DNA of 64,000 bases, from positions 1-64,000 of the forward strand of contig BQKZ01000994.1 of NCBI GenBank assembly GCA_036244855.1, written 5' to 3'. This document shows positions 45,401-56,551 of this stretch, one piece after another. This DNA comes from Temnopleurus reevesii. Taxonomy: Eukaryota > Echinodermata > Echinoidea > Temnopleuroida > Temnopleuridae. The notes under the pieces were generated by a model. That model was not told the origin of the DNA, did no database searches, and worked only from the letters and a program-made list of their open reading frames with translations. The position numbers and the translations under genes are program-made. The stretch's first letter is position 1. Each line of letters begins with the position of its first letter.

Positions 45401-48400
45401 AGTAGTATTTTATCTTGCTTTCTGTGAGAAGATATTTCTTTCTTCAGGCATTGATTGAATTAGTGTTGTAGTTTAGGCTGTAAGTTGCAATGACAAGGCC
45501 CTAACAAGAAAGTTTACTCACACTTTAACTGACCTCAAGTCTGGGTCAAAGTCACAAAGAGTGCCCTCAAAGCCAGACTGTACTGCAATACTTGTCCAAT
45601 TTTTAAAATCTGTTGTTATCTAAAGCTCTTTGATGCATATATACAGAATTTCATAATCTTATTCTCACATAACTTTCTCATCTCACAGAATAAGGAATAC
45701 TCAGTGTCTCCTTGAATTTAAAATATAATTACTATGTCATTTTTTAACATCCTCAACAACTTTTTAGCTTCAATATTTCATTTAACTATATGTTATTACT
45801 ACTCTCCGCTCTACAAAATTAGTTCTATACATTTCTGATTTCTTTTCAGGATAAGTTAGTAGTGAAATTGTTTGAGAGATCTGGAGATGGAACGGACCTT
45901 GATCCAAACCTCATCAAGGCTTACTCACAACAATGCACAGCTGAAGCACAAGAAGGTAGGAAATCATCTACTTATCTGAGGGAGGGAGGGAGGGAGGAAT
46001 AAGAGAGATAGGGGAGGGGGAGGGGGAATAGCGATTAGGTTTTAAATCTTGTTTCATTCAAAGTGACATTGTTCGAGAGAAACGAACCTTGATCCAAAAC
46101 TCATCAAGGCTTACTCACAACAATGCACAGCTGAAGCACAAGAAAGTAGGAAATCATCTACTTATCTGAGGGAGGGAGGGAGGGAGGCAGGCAGGGAGGG
46201 AGGGATAGGGGGAGTAGAGATTAGATTTTAAATCTTGTTTCATTCCAAGTGAAATTGTTTTGGAGATCTGGAGATGGAATGGATCAATCGGAGGCATGAA
46301 TTTGTGCAACCAAAAAGGCAAAGTTGAACAAAAAAGTGGAGAGAATAGTGGAACCGATCACAGATTTTCTTGCTTATTTTGATGAATATTTATCAATTTT
46401 CACCAATTTATTTACAGCTCAAAAAAGTAAACATTAAGAATATTATGAATTTTTGCTTCCAGTTCATTGTCTACAAAATGGCTGGTTTATGTTAGGTGTT
46501 GTTCAGTGGTGATCTATTTTTAGGGGGAATTATATCTGCAATACAAACAAAATTAGGGAATAATAGCAATATACATGGATCTTATATAGCGCCCTTTCCA
46601 TCCTAATTAGATGCTCAAGGCGCTCAGAGCAAATTAATTGGAGTGATGAAATAGAAAGAATTCATGGTCAAAATAATTCAAAATGTTATTGCTGTATATT
46701 ATTCTACATTTTTAATTTCTCCCTCTTCTCTTCCTCACTTACCCAGTAACGGTTGCCAGGGCAATAGAGATGAAGCATTCCACCAGTCTCATCTCATCGC
46801 TAACCTTTGAGACAGGCAAGCAGTTCAAGATAGCTGATAACTCACTCAAGGCTGTGGAGGAGAGCTTGGTACAGAAGTGGCGCAAATATCTCCAGCTCAA
46901 AGCTACCTTCTATCTTTCATACGTGAGTATATGTATATGATTGGCCAGTTTAGAGGCTGGCGAGCATTAGTCATTACAATTTTATAAAAACTTATACACA
47001 TACTTGCAATCAAGAATTTGAAAATTCCTGATTTTTTTTATAGTTTATTTAAATGGAAAATTTTAAGTGTTTGATGTTCAATCAAAATGTTTCATATCGT
47101 CAGTAATGTCTATATTTTCAGAGGGTACAGGATAAGGAATTGTTTGAATATTTCGTAACATCTTTTTGTTGGTGCTAGTAGAGACTGCAAGATTCAATGT
47201 TTCTATATGCCAAATCTTGGAATGGATGCTGCTAGCCCGCTCATTGTCTATAGTATGGAGGGCCCTGGGGCGGTATTCTGGTAGCTGTCTTATCTCGGTG
47301 TCTTATCTTTTGTCTTATCTCCATAAGACAGTGCTAAGACAGTCTTAAATCGGTATTCTGAAAACTCTCTTTTCTCTGTCTTATCTCTCTTAAGACCCGC
47401 CTATCTTATCTCAGACAACCAATTGAAATCAATGTTCCATACCTCTCTCAAGCTCATTGACCAATAAAAAGCTTACCTGAAGCCCTTGCGCAACACAGTT
47501 TCAATACGCTGAAACACTTCGCGTACTGCGCGCTAGTAAATTAATTGTCCTAATTATCACGTGTTTGTTTTGAGCACATGTTAAGAAAATTCACCCTAGT
47601 CGCAGGTAAACAAAATTCATAAAAAATAAAACAAAAGAACTTTTTTTGAAGTCTGTATTGGTCTTTCATAATCAGACATTTGCTTCTTAACATAACCTAT
47701 TCCCTAATAACGTTTAATGCAAGAAAAGTTGCCACCATGGCAGAGATAAGACAGCTAGGAGGTGTCCTAAATCTCTATGAGAAATTAAACGTTAGATAAG
47801 ATAAGACAAAAGATAAGACACTTTTCAGAATACCAATTTATCTTATCTTTTTGCGCGCAATACGTTGCGCACTTCTTTTTCATGACGCGCAGAGGAGATA
47901 AGACAAAAGAAAAGACAAAAGTTAGGACACCGAGATAAGGCACCTTCCAGAATAGCAAATTAAAGATAAGATAATATTTTGAGATAAGACACCTACCAGA
48001 ATACCGTGCTTCCAGAATAGCAATTTAAAGATAAGATAATATTTTGAGATAAGACACCTACCAGAATACCGCCCCTGAATTCTGCAGTCAATGTATCACA
48101 CTCTAAGGGGACTGTTTGGCTTTGGTTTAACCCTATATTTTGTACCCATTTATACATTAACTTTCAGGCACACTGCTACAATGGCCAGACCCTCTTAGCA
48201 CAAGATAAATGTGGAGAGGCAGTCAGAGCACTCAAAGAGAGCAAGACACGTAAGTTTGTCAGGAATCTGAGATATTCCAAGTCTCAATAAGATTACATTA
48301 TCTGTATCTTTAAAGAATAATTAGAATACATATACGTCTTCCCTTTGAAATTTCATGATTTACTTTGTTTATTTTGGTTTCTTCAGCATAAATGTTGACT

Positions 48401-50407
48401 GTGCGGATCGAGGTTTAATCTTGTCTATTTTGGATTGTTTATTGTAGTACATAAATCATTGATGGCAAGGTAAAAAAAATGTTTTTAATCTTTCGATGAC
48501 CAATTCAAAATTGCACTCTATAAGATTAAGATAATTCATCACCCTTTCAAAATTTATACATCAAATCACGAACAAAATTCTGAGCTTCCTAAATTGCAAG
48601 GGGAAAAAAGTAATTACATGTCACAAAAGTGCAAATCAAATACAATTTGAAATTGGCATTTTTGATGGGCATGGTCTGTGCATTTGTGAAGATACATAGA
48701 TAATCAAGTGGCAATCAACTACAACTTGAAATTGATTGCACCTTTCCTGCACCACCTGCTGAGCTTTTAAAAATGAGGTTTCCTCTTAATCCATAATTGC
48801 AGAGTTCGAAAAAGCTGATGAACTGGGAAGGAATTATGCATCCACCAAAGGCGCAGGGCGGAGTGCCAAACCACACGAACATGCATTCTTCAGACGTCTT
48901 GGACCCCTTGTGAGAAGGAACTTGGAGAAAGTAGAGAGGGAAAATGGATTCATGTGAGTTAATTATTGTTCTTTTGTGTGTTGTGGATGAGTCAATTATC
49001 AGTAATATGAAAATTTGATAGGATAGAACTGATTGAATTATATGAAAATGTTGTTACTGAGACATCCATGAATGTTACTGATGCAAATTATAAAATCAAT
49101 AACAGATTTCTAACTTTTACTGCGAGAGATCCCTGTCTTTCAAAAAGAGTTATTCAGCCATAAAGTAAGTAACAAAGCAAGTGAGTGACAAATGTGGTGT
49201 CACTGTCGAGTGTAAGGAGCATTATTTGCTCTGGGTGCATTGAGCATTTAATTAGGATGTAAAGTGCTTTTCTTTGTAAGATTCATGTTTTATTTTTATG
49301 ACTGATTTTTTTTTTTTTTTTTTACTGGTATAGGGCAAAATAAAATTAGAATCCCAATGCATGTACACTCAATCCTTGAACCGATTTTGAATTCTTGTTT
49401 GGAGTTTATAATGAATACCTTTTATTATCTAGAAGGTTTCAAAAGCTTTGTGAAATAGTTTTCTTGTAGATCCCAATAATTTATTTTTGATTTCATATTT
49501 AATTTTGTAGATTAACAATTTTTTTCTGATTCCAGATATTACCAGAAGGTGCCTGAAGTGGTACCCGAGCTACCGTCAAAGGCCACCTATGGACTCGCCA
49601 GCCCCGTAGAATTTGAAATGCCAAGCAAGTGTGAAGACTGGACAGCGGAGACATACAATGGCTTCAAGATTGCCAAGCCCAACCAAGAAAAGGTAAAATG
49701 AAGTCTCCAGTATTTGTCTTTTCTCCAAAAAGTCTAGATTGGTAAATGTTGATGAATATTGTTGTTAATTGTCATGATTAAATGTGGTTATAACAAATTT
49801 GTAATCAAAATTTTAAAGTAAAGTTTAAATTCCCATTCTATTGCTTCTTTTCTTCTGTCATATAATCTATTACGGTACAAGCCAATATCTTTAAGTTCAT
49901 TAATTTTGATGGATTCAGAATGTTTTACCTAATAACAGGATCTAATTATCATGTTTTGAAAGAATTTTGTTCACAAGTCTATTGAGCATTTTAATGAATG
50001 AAGAATTTTACAGATTCTATGATAGCAAAATCGAATTCAAAGCCATGCATGCACGCACCCCGGATTTGAAGAACAGGAGGGAGGTCAAGATGATCAATTT
50101 TAAATTTTGCACCCCACTACTGCTGAAAAGCAATGGAAAAATAAGAAAAAAATGGTCATCAACGCAAATTTGGAGCCCTCTCAGAAATGTTGTCACCCTT
50201 TTTACTGCCCCCTTACTCTAACTTGGGGGTTCAATACCCGCCCTTGTGCGCACATGAAAGCAGATATTTCAGCTTATACATTAATTCATGCTTTTGATAT
50301 TACAGAGGGATAAAGAGAAGGACGATGCACCCAAGCCAGTCAAAGAGGTACCTGTCAATCAAACAGATAAAGAATCGAACAACAGTAGTGGATGTGTCAT
50401 CTCCTGA
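39431..50407 (+). CDS. BROX: BROX, BRO1-domain protein with C-terminal CAAX box, 11 coding exons, 440 aa
   Basis: Coding exons: 39431-39531, 42003-42156, 43365-43486, 44441-44539, 45284-45356, 45850-45955, 46747-46922, 48168-48249, 48803-48953, 49536-49692 and 50306-50407 (TGA). Every intron is GT-AG and the summed length is 1323 nt, so the frame closes exactly. The product starts MAHWFHRNPIKAT, the family signature, which fixes the start although the frame stays open upstream to 39287; the context AGAATGG is a strong Kozak. The BRO1 fold covers most of residues 1-390, with blocks NIALWHTKHA, DDAKEVHKCLRSAAGIF, AEAQEVTVARAIEMKH, DKCGEAVRALKE and the conserved ENGFIYYQKVP. A charged tail ends in CVIS, a farnesylation-type CAAX box. 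Human BROX is 411 aa; an acidic, Ser/Thr-rich insert around residues 86-110 explains part of the extra length. In mammals BROX binds ESCRT-III CHMP4/CHMP5 and acts at the nuclear envelope; that role is taken from the family. Confidence 0.93.
40149..40323. mobile_element. CAGTCAAACCT...TTATAAMGAG MITE in BROX intron 1
   Basis: Begins TACAGTCAAACCTTGTTATA and ends CTCGTTATGATGAGGTTTGA followed by CTCTA. It shares inner CACTGATATAACGAGA and CTGGTCCCA with 19593-19850 in inverse. It is flanked by TA or a near match. Confidence 0.65.
41850..41942. mobile_element. Truncated GGGGGTGTTG-family MITE
   Basis: GACGCGCTTGAAACAATGGT and CAACTTTTGAACAACACCC match the right half of 51998-52173. The left half is missing. 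Confidence 0.65.
42157..43364. other. BROX intron 2
   Basis: AT-rich, with an A run after the N at 42255 and a C run at 42775-42790. No other feature. Confidence 0.6.
43487..44440. other. BROX intron 3
   Basis: AT-rich with a T/G homopolymer patch at 44110-44130. Short open frames show no protein character. Confidence 0.6.
44540..45849. other. BROX introns 4 and 5 (exon 5 lies at 45284-45356)
   Basis: Apart from the 73-nt exon 5 nothing else is recognised. The acceptors TTTTTTTCGACAG and TTTCTTTTCAG are clear. Confidence 0.6.
46060..46290 (+). pseudogene. Partial duplicate(s) of BROX exon 6 and flanking intron, non-functional
   Basis: The block 46085-46170 repeats the 3' half of exon 6 and the start of its intron almost base for base (GATCCAAA-CTCATCAAGG at 45901 and 46091, offset 190), followed by the same GGGAGGGA tract. 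No polypyrimidine-AG acceptor precedes the copy and an 11-bp stretch of the exon is missing. A third, shorter piece begins about 46225 (GTGAAATTGTTT at 46249). The original exon at 45850-45955 keeps the frame; the copies are intronic relics. Confidence 0.75.
46565..46665. repeat. SINE/LINE tail-like fragment in BROX intron 6
   Basis: TTATATAGCGCCCTTTCCAT and CTCAAGGCGCTCAGAGCAAA resemble the AGGCGCTTTATAC end at 23340-23395 in style. No body found. Confidence 0.3.
47267..48075. mobile_element. 809-bp non-autonomous inverted-repeat transposon in BROX intron 7
   Basis: Left end GGGGCGGTATTCTGGTAGCT; the right end in reverse is GGGGCGGTATTCTGGTAGGT, about 30 bp with one mismatch through GTCTTATCTC. 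Many TCTTATC/GATAAGA motifs lie near both ends. The right terminus is duplicated: about 47944-48005 and 48010-48070 share AAAGATAAGATAATATTTTG. No open frame for a transposase, and no target duplication is obvious. Confidence 0.75.
48250..50305. other. BROX introns 8-10 around exons 9 (48803-48953) and 10 (49536-49692)
   Basis: AT-rich with a T run near 49305-49323. No repeats or additional exons recognised. Confidence 0.55.
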
Positions 50408-51997
50408 GCAACAGTTGCCATGGTAAATGCTGACCTTTTGACCTATGTCAGATATATGTGTCAGCCAACCAAAATCATGTTCCTTACTTTTTATCTCCCG
50501 TATCACTACACAAGGGAGTGTATAAAAATAGAAAGACGTTAATTTAGAACCCAACAATACCATAATGTAGTGCAGCGGTTTCCTAAAAAAACATTTTTTT
50601 TTTAATCAACATTAACTATTTACAGCATTTGTCAATTACAAAATTTGTCTTTAGTACAAAAAGACTTCTTGCTAAATTGTATGAATAGTTTGTTTTGTTT
50701 TTTAGCTAGACAGGTGTATGCTTTGTCTTCTGAATAGAAACTGTCATCCCAAAATGTTGATACTACATATTAAATGCCCGAGCACACCAAACACAGCACA
50801 GCATCTAGGCACAACACTTATGTGATGTCTCCCCTGTGATTGGCCAATTGTTGAAAATCCTTTGCGCAGAAGAGCGAGCTGGCCAATAACAACCAAGATA
50901 CTGCATAAATACCATGCCATCATACTGTGTCATGTTTGGTGTTCTGGGGCCATAAGCATAATAGGCAATGAATAAGGTTTTTGGTTGACATCTATGCTGT
51001 CTATATATGGGACTCCTTGTTTTATGAATACTTTGTTACAGCAACTCAGAGTCCACAGTCATAGCATTTAGGCATGTTACGCAGCCTGTTTTTATTAATG
51101 AGCAATTATTTTTGAAAATTTAGATTTACCTACATACATTATTAAATAAATATGCTTGCCCTTTCACCGTAAGTTAAAACTTCTAAATCATGCTCTATTT
51201 TTTTATATATTTCATAGGCTTTTTGGTCCTATTGAATAAGTTCTTTTTTCCATGTATTTCTATACATGGAGGATTCCATGCAATAATTGTACCTTATTTA
51301 GAAACATTTCCCATTTTGTACCTTTCTCGATAAACAGAGAAGCGTATGTAAATAGATCAATATTTAGTCTTTTCATATATTTCCTGTATAGAGTAATTAT
51401 TTATTGATAAATGAATTCTTTTGAGCCATACAACTATATTGTACATATTTTTTCTCAGACATATTGTATAATTCTATATGCAACATGTTTTTATTTTCTT
51501 ATACGTTTCATTTTATTAAGATCTGAATAATTACAGTTCCATTTACTGTAGTTTTTTTTTTCTTCAGTTCTCAAAGAGGAATAATAACTACTATATATAT
51601 TAATTTTTTTAATTATTATTATTATTAAATAACAAAGTCTTTAGGACTATGACACCCATGTGGTAGAAATGTGTATAAGGAATCTTTGTATATCAGGGTA
51701 AAAAAAACAAATATTTCAAAGAGCTTGGTCTAGCACAATATTCTTGTTATAACAGGAATGCTGTCATGTCCAACCTCTCAATTAGAATGTTCCACAGTAA
51801 TAATACAGATAATAAATTTTAATGCATTTAGTACCTCTTAATGGTTTCTTAGAGCCTCTGCCAAAATACAGAGATGCCAACCATTACAGAAAATACACAA
51901 GGTGTATTATTTTTTGTAGATTTAGGGTTTACAACAAAAGTGAATGGCTTAGCATATAGATATTATTGCTATGTTCTCTCCCACAAGCAAATACTTA

Positions 51998-52173
51998 GGG
52001 GGTGTTGCTCAAAATCAACTGCAAATCAACTGCAACTTTGCATATTGTAACGCGCATTTTCATTCGCGCACGGTATGCGCATTTAACAAGACGCGCATGA
52101 AACAATGATTCTGATTGGCGTATTCCGATCAACTGCAACTTGCGATCAATTGCAAGTTTTGAACAACACCCCC
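51998..52173. mobile_element. MITE, GGGGGTGTTGYTCAAAA family, 176 bp, TTA target duplication
   Basis: GGGGGTGTTGCTCAAAATCA at the left and TTTTGAACAACACCCCC at the right, flanked on both sides by TTA (51995-51997, 52174-52176). The 3-bp AT-rich duplication and GGGGGTGTTG ends fit Tourist/PIF-Harbinger-type MITEs. Confidence 0.8.
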
Positions 52174-53358
52174 TTAGTCTGCTGATTGCATTATTCATAT
52201 TTCAATTTCTAGCTTTATGCATAATCCAAAATGGTTGGCTTCTCTGAAATTCACGCAAAGTACAACTTCCGGTCGATGTGCCCTTCATCAAAGTTGACTG
52301 AAATAAAAAACACCATATTAGCACAGGTGTCAAGTCTCAGATGAGTGTTCCTGATGACTTTGAAAGGAAGCCTGTGTTATATGCATGCAATATTGCTACG
52401 CTTAACTGTCGAGTAAGCAAAGAAAGTTATAGCAAGTAAAAACGAGATGTTCAGAAAAGATGCTCACTAATCTAAATTTTTGTACAATATTTGCCTTTAG
52501 TTTCATGGGAATTAAAGTGTTGAGCTAATGCCTTTCTTTTCATAAGGCTCAAAATGATATTTAATACCTTGTATGCGATCCAGCATTGCTATGAGGGATA
52601 TTATATTAGAAGCATTCTCTCATTTAACGTCTAATTAACCTTATTCGGTCACTTGATGGCTTTCAATTTAACTTATCAATGAAGGCCATACCTTTCCCAT
52701 GCTGATTATATAAATTTTGTTCTTGAAAACGCATAACAAGATTCAATATCCCAGATGTGAATGCCGACTTCATTTTTGACAGCCTCATAATCTTGGCTCC
52801 TGTAGAAGCCTATCACCGCCAAAGTGTTAATAAGCTTGGACCTTTGTCACAAATTTAATACGTTGCTGAAACTATGGGAGCAGCAACCTTCTTAAACAAG
52901 GTACCATGCCACTTCAATTTATGTAACTTTGTAGCAGGATTTCTTCTTAAGACGATATTGTAGCTTCATGTAATTTATAAGATATATATGATGAATTATA
53001 AATTAGTCATAAAATCTGTGTGATTATGATATTTTTATATTCTACGCATTGTTTTGTTATATATGGAGTCGTGTACATATAACATGTGAATGTCAGAAAT
53101 CTAAATCTCTATTCAATAATAAAAAAAAAAAAAGAAGGGTCTGAATGAGTTTCTTTCAATCTTTCTGATAGTGCCCATCAAAACTTATGGGGAAAATATT
53201 ACATTATGCGATAAAATATTTAAAATATTTTGGAGATAATTTAGGAATGTGAGATAGGGGAATGGGTTGTCATATCATGTCAAAAGTAGATGTAAAAAGT
53301 AGTATAAAGCGGGCAGTGCAAGCTAATGGGGATATTGCTAATGTAATAAGGTGACTAT

Positions 53359-53534
53359 AAGGGTGTTGCTCAAAATCAACTGCAAATCAAATACAACTTT
53401 GCAAATTGTAACGCGCATTTTCATTAGCGCATGGTAAGCGCATTTAACAAGACGCGCATGAAACAATGATTTTGATTGCCGCATACCGATCAACTGCAAC
53501 TTACGATCAATTGCAACCTTTGAGCAACACCCCC
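53359..53534. mobile_element. Second full copy of the GGGGGTGTTGYTCAAAA MITE
   Basis: Collinear with 51998-52173 (GTAACGCGCATTTTCATT, AACAAGACGCGCATGAAACA). TAT flanks both sides. The first two bases of the left end are changed to AA. Confidence 0.75.
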
Positions 53535-54687
53535 TATGGCTGTCATTTGGTAAGGGTAAAATGCTAAAAATTATATTTTACAAGAATTTTATATCAGTGT
53601 AAACACAATACTGATAGACCTTTTCAGATAACCATAAACATTCCAAAATTGATGCTCATAAACAAGAACTACACAGAGAAGTTCATAGGATCTGGACTCT
53701 TTTAAAAATTTGAAAGTAGATTTAAATTGTTATTTAGAGTCTTTTTTAGAATCAATAAAATTTAGAGTATAATTAGAAGAATCATGTTGTTCACATGAGC
53801 TGAATTCCACCAGTGTCATGATAAGAGTGGGGAATATGCCAAGATGCCCATATTCTAAAGATGATGTCATTATTATGATAGAGAATCAGTGTTGAACGTC
53901 ATAGTCAATCAAAGGAGGAAAAGGCATTTTCAAACCTAATGGCCAGGATTTACAAAGGTGGATTATTTTGTGTACCAGGTTTAACCCATTGCGTGGTTTG
54001 ACTTTAAGCTTACATACATACGATTAAATATCACATTGGCATGTTCATTAGATCACTTTAGGTATACGTGCTAAATCAAACACAATAGTGCTTAAATTTT
54101 CCCACAGCAGGATTGAAAGCATGAAGGAAAAGTAAACCACCCTTGTGAATTCCAACCAATGCGTGTTTGGGGTGCTGCATTCACTCTTTTGAAGTTAAAA
54201 TACCGGTAGGTGTCTGTAAAAGCACAATTATAAGTGCATTTTGCACCAAATCAAATTTTTATCCAACATTGTTTTACTCAATCATAAATGTTAACATCAT
54301 TTTCACAAGTTGGCATGATGTCCCAATGTGGCCCAAATATTTTATGACAATTACTTATGATTCTGATGACAGAATGCATGAATCACTATTAGAATTAGAA
54401 TTTTGGATGAAAATCTATGTAATCTATGTAAAACATATATAATGGAAATAAAGAGCTAAATCAAACAGATCTTACAGTTCTCATCCTTCCCTTCTGTGAC
54501 GTACTAGAAAAAGAAAAATTTTGAAGACGATAATGAGAATTATTTGTTAAAGTTAGGTTCGTAAAATTTATGGGTAATTAGAATTCATTGATCCTGAATC
54601 CTGACAAGAACATGGAACAATAAGGAACTTATTTTATTATGAAATAAATAACAAAAACAATAATGATGCAGGTTTTGCTAGTTTCTC

Positions 54688-54693
54688 TTTATT
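54688..54693 (-). terminator. Polyadenylation signal of the COX8-like gene
   Basis: AATAAA on the minus strand in the context TGTAAATAAAGAG, about 166 nt past the stop codon at 54859. Position and hexamer fit a short 3' UTR; the cleavage site is not determined. Confidence 0.5.
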
Positions 54694-54858
54694 TACAATG
54701 TGGATTTGCGAAAGTATGATATATACAGCCATTGCTTTTTACAGTATATTCAATTGAAATCATGATCTTTTGTATAAATAGTAAATATGACATTTTAGGA
54801 ATGTCCGAGGTAGTCATCAAAGAGGCGGGTGCCATAGTAATCCATCAGTATTAAAGGT

Positions 54859-56551
54859 CTAGGCATCTCCATCCTCGGCTCTCTTCTGATACTCGGGCAC
54901 CATGCTGAGGTAGTAGCCCCAGGGTCCAAAGCCGCTGAAGAGGAAGGTGAATACGGCCACCATGCTGGCCCCTGTGGAGACGGGAGTCCTTTCCTTGCAT
55001 GTCTGCATGAGGGGAGGGGGGCGTAGAGAGCGGGAGGAGATGGTAGGGGGTAAAGGGGATGTAGAGAGAGAGAGAGAGAGGAGGGGAGGGGAGAGGGGAT
55101 AGATGAGAGAAATCAAGTGAGAGGGGTGAAAGAGGAGAGAAATAGAGAGAGAGAAGGTGGGGGTTGAGGAGAGAAAGAGAGAGAGGAAGAGGGGAGAGAG
55201 GGATAGGGGAGAGAAAGAGAGACAGAAAGACAGAGGGTGAGACAAGGGAGGAAAAGGTGAATGGAGGGAGAGAGAAAAAGAGAAAGTGTCGGGAGAAAAA
55301 TATAGAAATGAAAAATTTGAAGGAATTATGTTTAACATCCAAAGTCCGGACAACCAACATCCAAATGCGGTGAATATTACATTCGGAATGCAGTAGACTA
55401 TAGACTACCCAGTCTTCTGGATTACATCCAGAGGCTTTTTCTTCCATCAATATGGCATTGACTGCAGTCAAACCTGTCTATAGTGACCACCTGTCTACAG
55501 TGGCCATTTAAATTGATTCCCTCCAGGCGCAAATGCATGTTATAGAACCTGTCTACAGTGGCCACTCTCCCTGTTTCCCTTGGGGTGGCCTCTGTAGACA
55601 GGTTTGACTATATTTCAGGACTTTCCTCAATGTCAATGTTATTGTTAGTATTCCAACTATTCATGATATGTATCATTACTAATTACTAAAATTATAATTC
55701 TTGCAAAAATGTAACTGAAAAGAAAATTGATAGTTCATATTCTGTCTAGCGTCTGGACATCACCCACCAGCCTAAAACTATAGTAAAGATTAGAAGATGA
55801 AAGTCATCTCGATACATGTTACAAATTTTCAATGATACTGATACCCAACCATTTCTACTTCTACAAAGATACTTAGCAGGATCCATAAGTCAGGATAATA
55901 ATAGTGCTAAGGAAAGTTTGGAACATGCGTTCCATGGTTTTATCTTAGATGCTTGAAGGAAGCGCTCTCTTGAAGGCCTCCAATGAAGTGGCATCAAGAG
56001 TAATTTTGGGGGCGCATTTATCAAGTTTTAAACGAATCATTGAATTGAAAGGAAGATAAGGAGCTCATTCCCAAATTGTTTTTCAATCACCGAAAAATTA
56101 CAGAGAACATTTTCTGAACTTGAAAATATGGTCAGCAATAATACAAAAGGCGGATGATGAGGATATTTTCTGTTATAAGTTAAAGTTAGATAAACTAATA
56201 TTTGAGTATTGTTAGGCTATTATTTTTTTTTTTTGCACAGTCTGTCCCACCACTCCTCGCTTCTTGAGGCAGCCAACCCCCGCCCCAATCTTAGTCTCTC
56301 TTTTTTTTCTTTTCTTTTTTTTCTGTAGCATATTGGATCTATAGGATCGGACAAATTTCAATTTGACAGATCCTATAGACTTTTATTAGACCAAATTAAC
56401 AAGATTAAAATGAACTTACGGTTGCAAAGCCACAAGCATTTCTACTCGTTTGTTGTTGAGTCAGCTGCTTGATGGGTTGTGGACGTCCCATCCTCGCCCT
56501 TGATGTTCGAAGGGCTTGGCTGATAACTCTTCCGGCAGCAATTCCAAACAT
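54859..56551 (-). CDS. COX8: Probable cytochrome c oxidase subunit 8, two exons, 91 aa
   Basis: Exon 1 is 56551-56420 (44 codons, then GTAAGT) and exon 2 is 55002-54859 (47 codons plus TAG), with acceptor CATGCAG; the intron is phase 0. An in-frame TAG lies upstream of the ATG. The N-terminus (MFGIAAGRVISQALRTSRAR) is rich in Arg, Ala and Ser with no acidic residue, as expected of a mitochondrial presequence. Exon 2 encodes TPVSTGASM, one hydrophobic membrane segment (about residues 57-76), then GFGPWGYYL and PEYQKRAED. This resembles the COX8 pattern of a short transmembrane helix followed by LGPxGWxLxHLExYKK. COX8 is a nuclear-encoded single-pass subunit of complex IV. The match is short and from memory, so another small inner-membrane subunit remains possible; the gene model itself is firmer than the name. 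An AATAAA follows about 166 nt after the stop. It converges with BROX and diverges from ZDHHC24. Confidence 0.62.
55011..55300. repeat. GA-rich tract in the COX8-like intron
   Basis: Purine-rich GAGAGAGA/GGGGAGG sequence beginning 8 bp from the exon 2 acceptor at 55003. On the gene strand it forms a polypyrimidine run of nearly 290 nt. Long open frames across it are composition artefacts, except for the true exon at 54859-55002. Confidence 0.9.
55465..55611. mobile_element. MITE, CAGTCAAACCTGTCTACAGTGGCCAC family, 147 bp
   Basis: CAGTCAAACCTGTCTATAGT at the left is matched in inverse by TCTGTAGACAGGTTTGACTA at the right, with internal GTCTACAGTGGCCA copies. It lies in the COX8-like intron; a sister copy is at 32766-32925. 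Confidence 0.75.
55612..56419. other. Rest of the COX8-like intron
   Basis: AT-rich sequence with T runs near 56222-56235 and 56300-56322. No repeat or exon recognised. Confidence 0.5.

Larger units (their letters stand above)
50408..54858. other. Convergent interval between BROX and the COX8-like gene
   Basis: It presumably holds the BROX 3' UTR; AATAAA-like hexamers (near 51145 and 51809) and an A run at 53119-53132 are candidates, none decisive. Two MITEs of one family sit at 51998-52173 and 53359-53534. No open frame is supported, including the 91-codon one at 54167-54442. Confidence 0.55.

Noticed and set aside
55003..55471. Upstream parts of the 206- and 164-codon frames over the COX8 exon
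   Set aside because: Translation of the CT microsatellite; the true exon begins after the CATGCAG acceptor at 55003.
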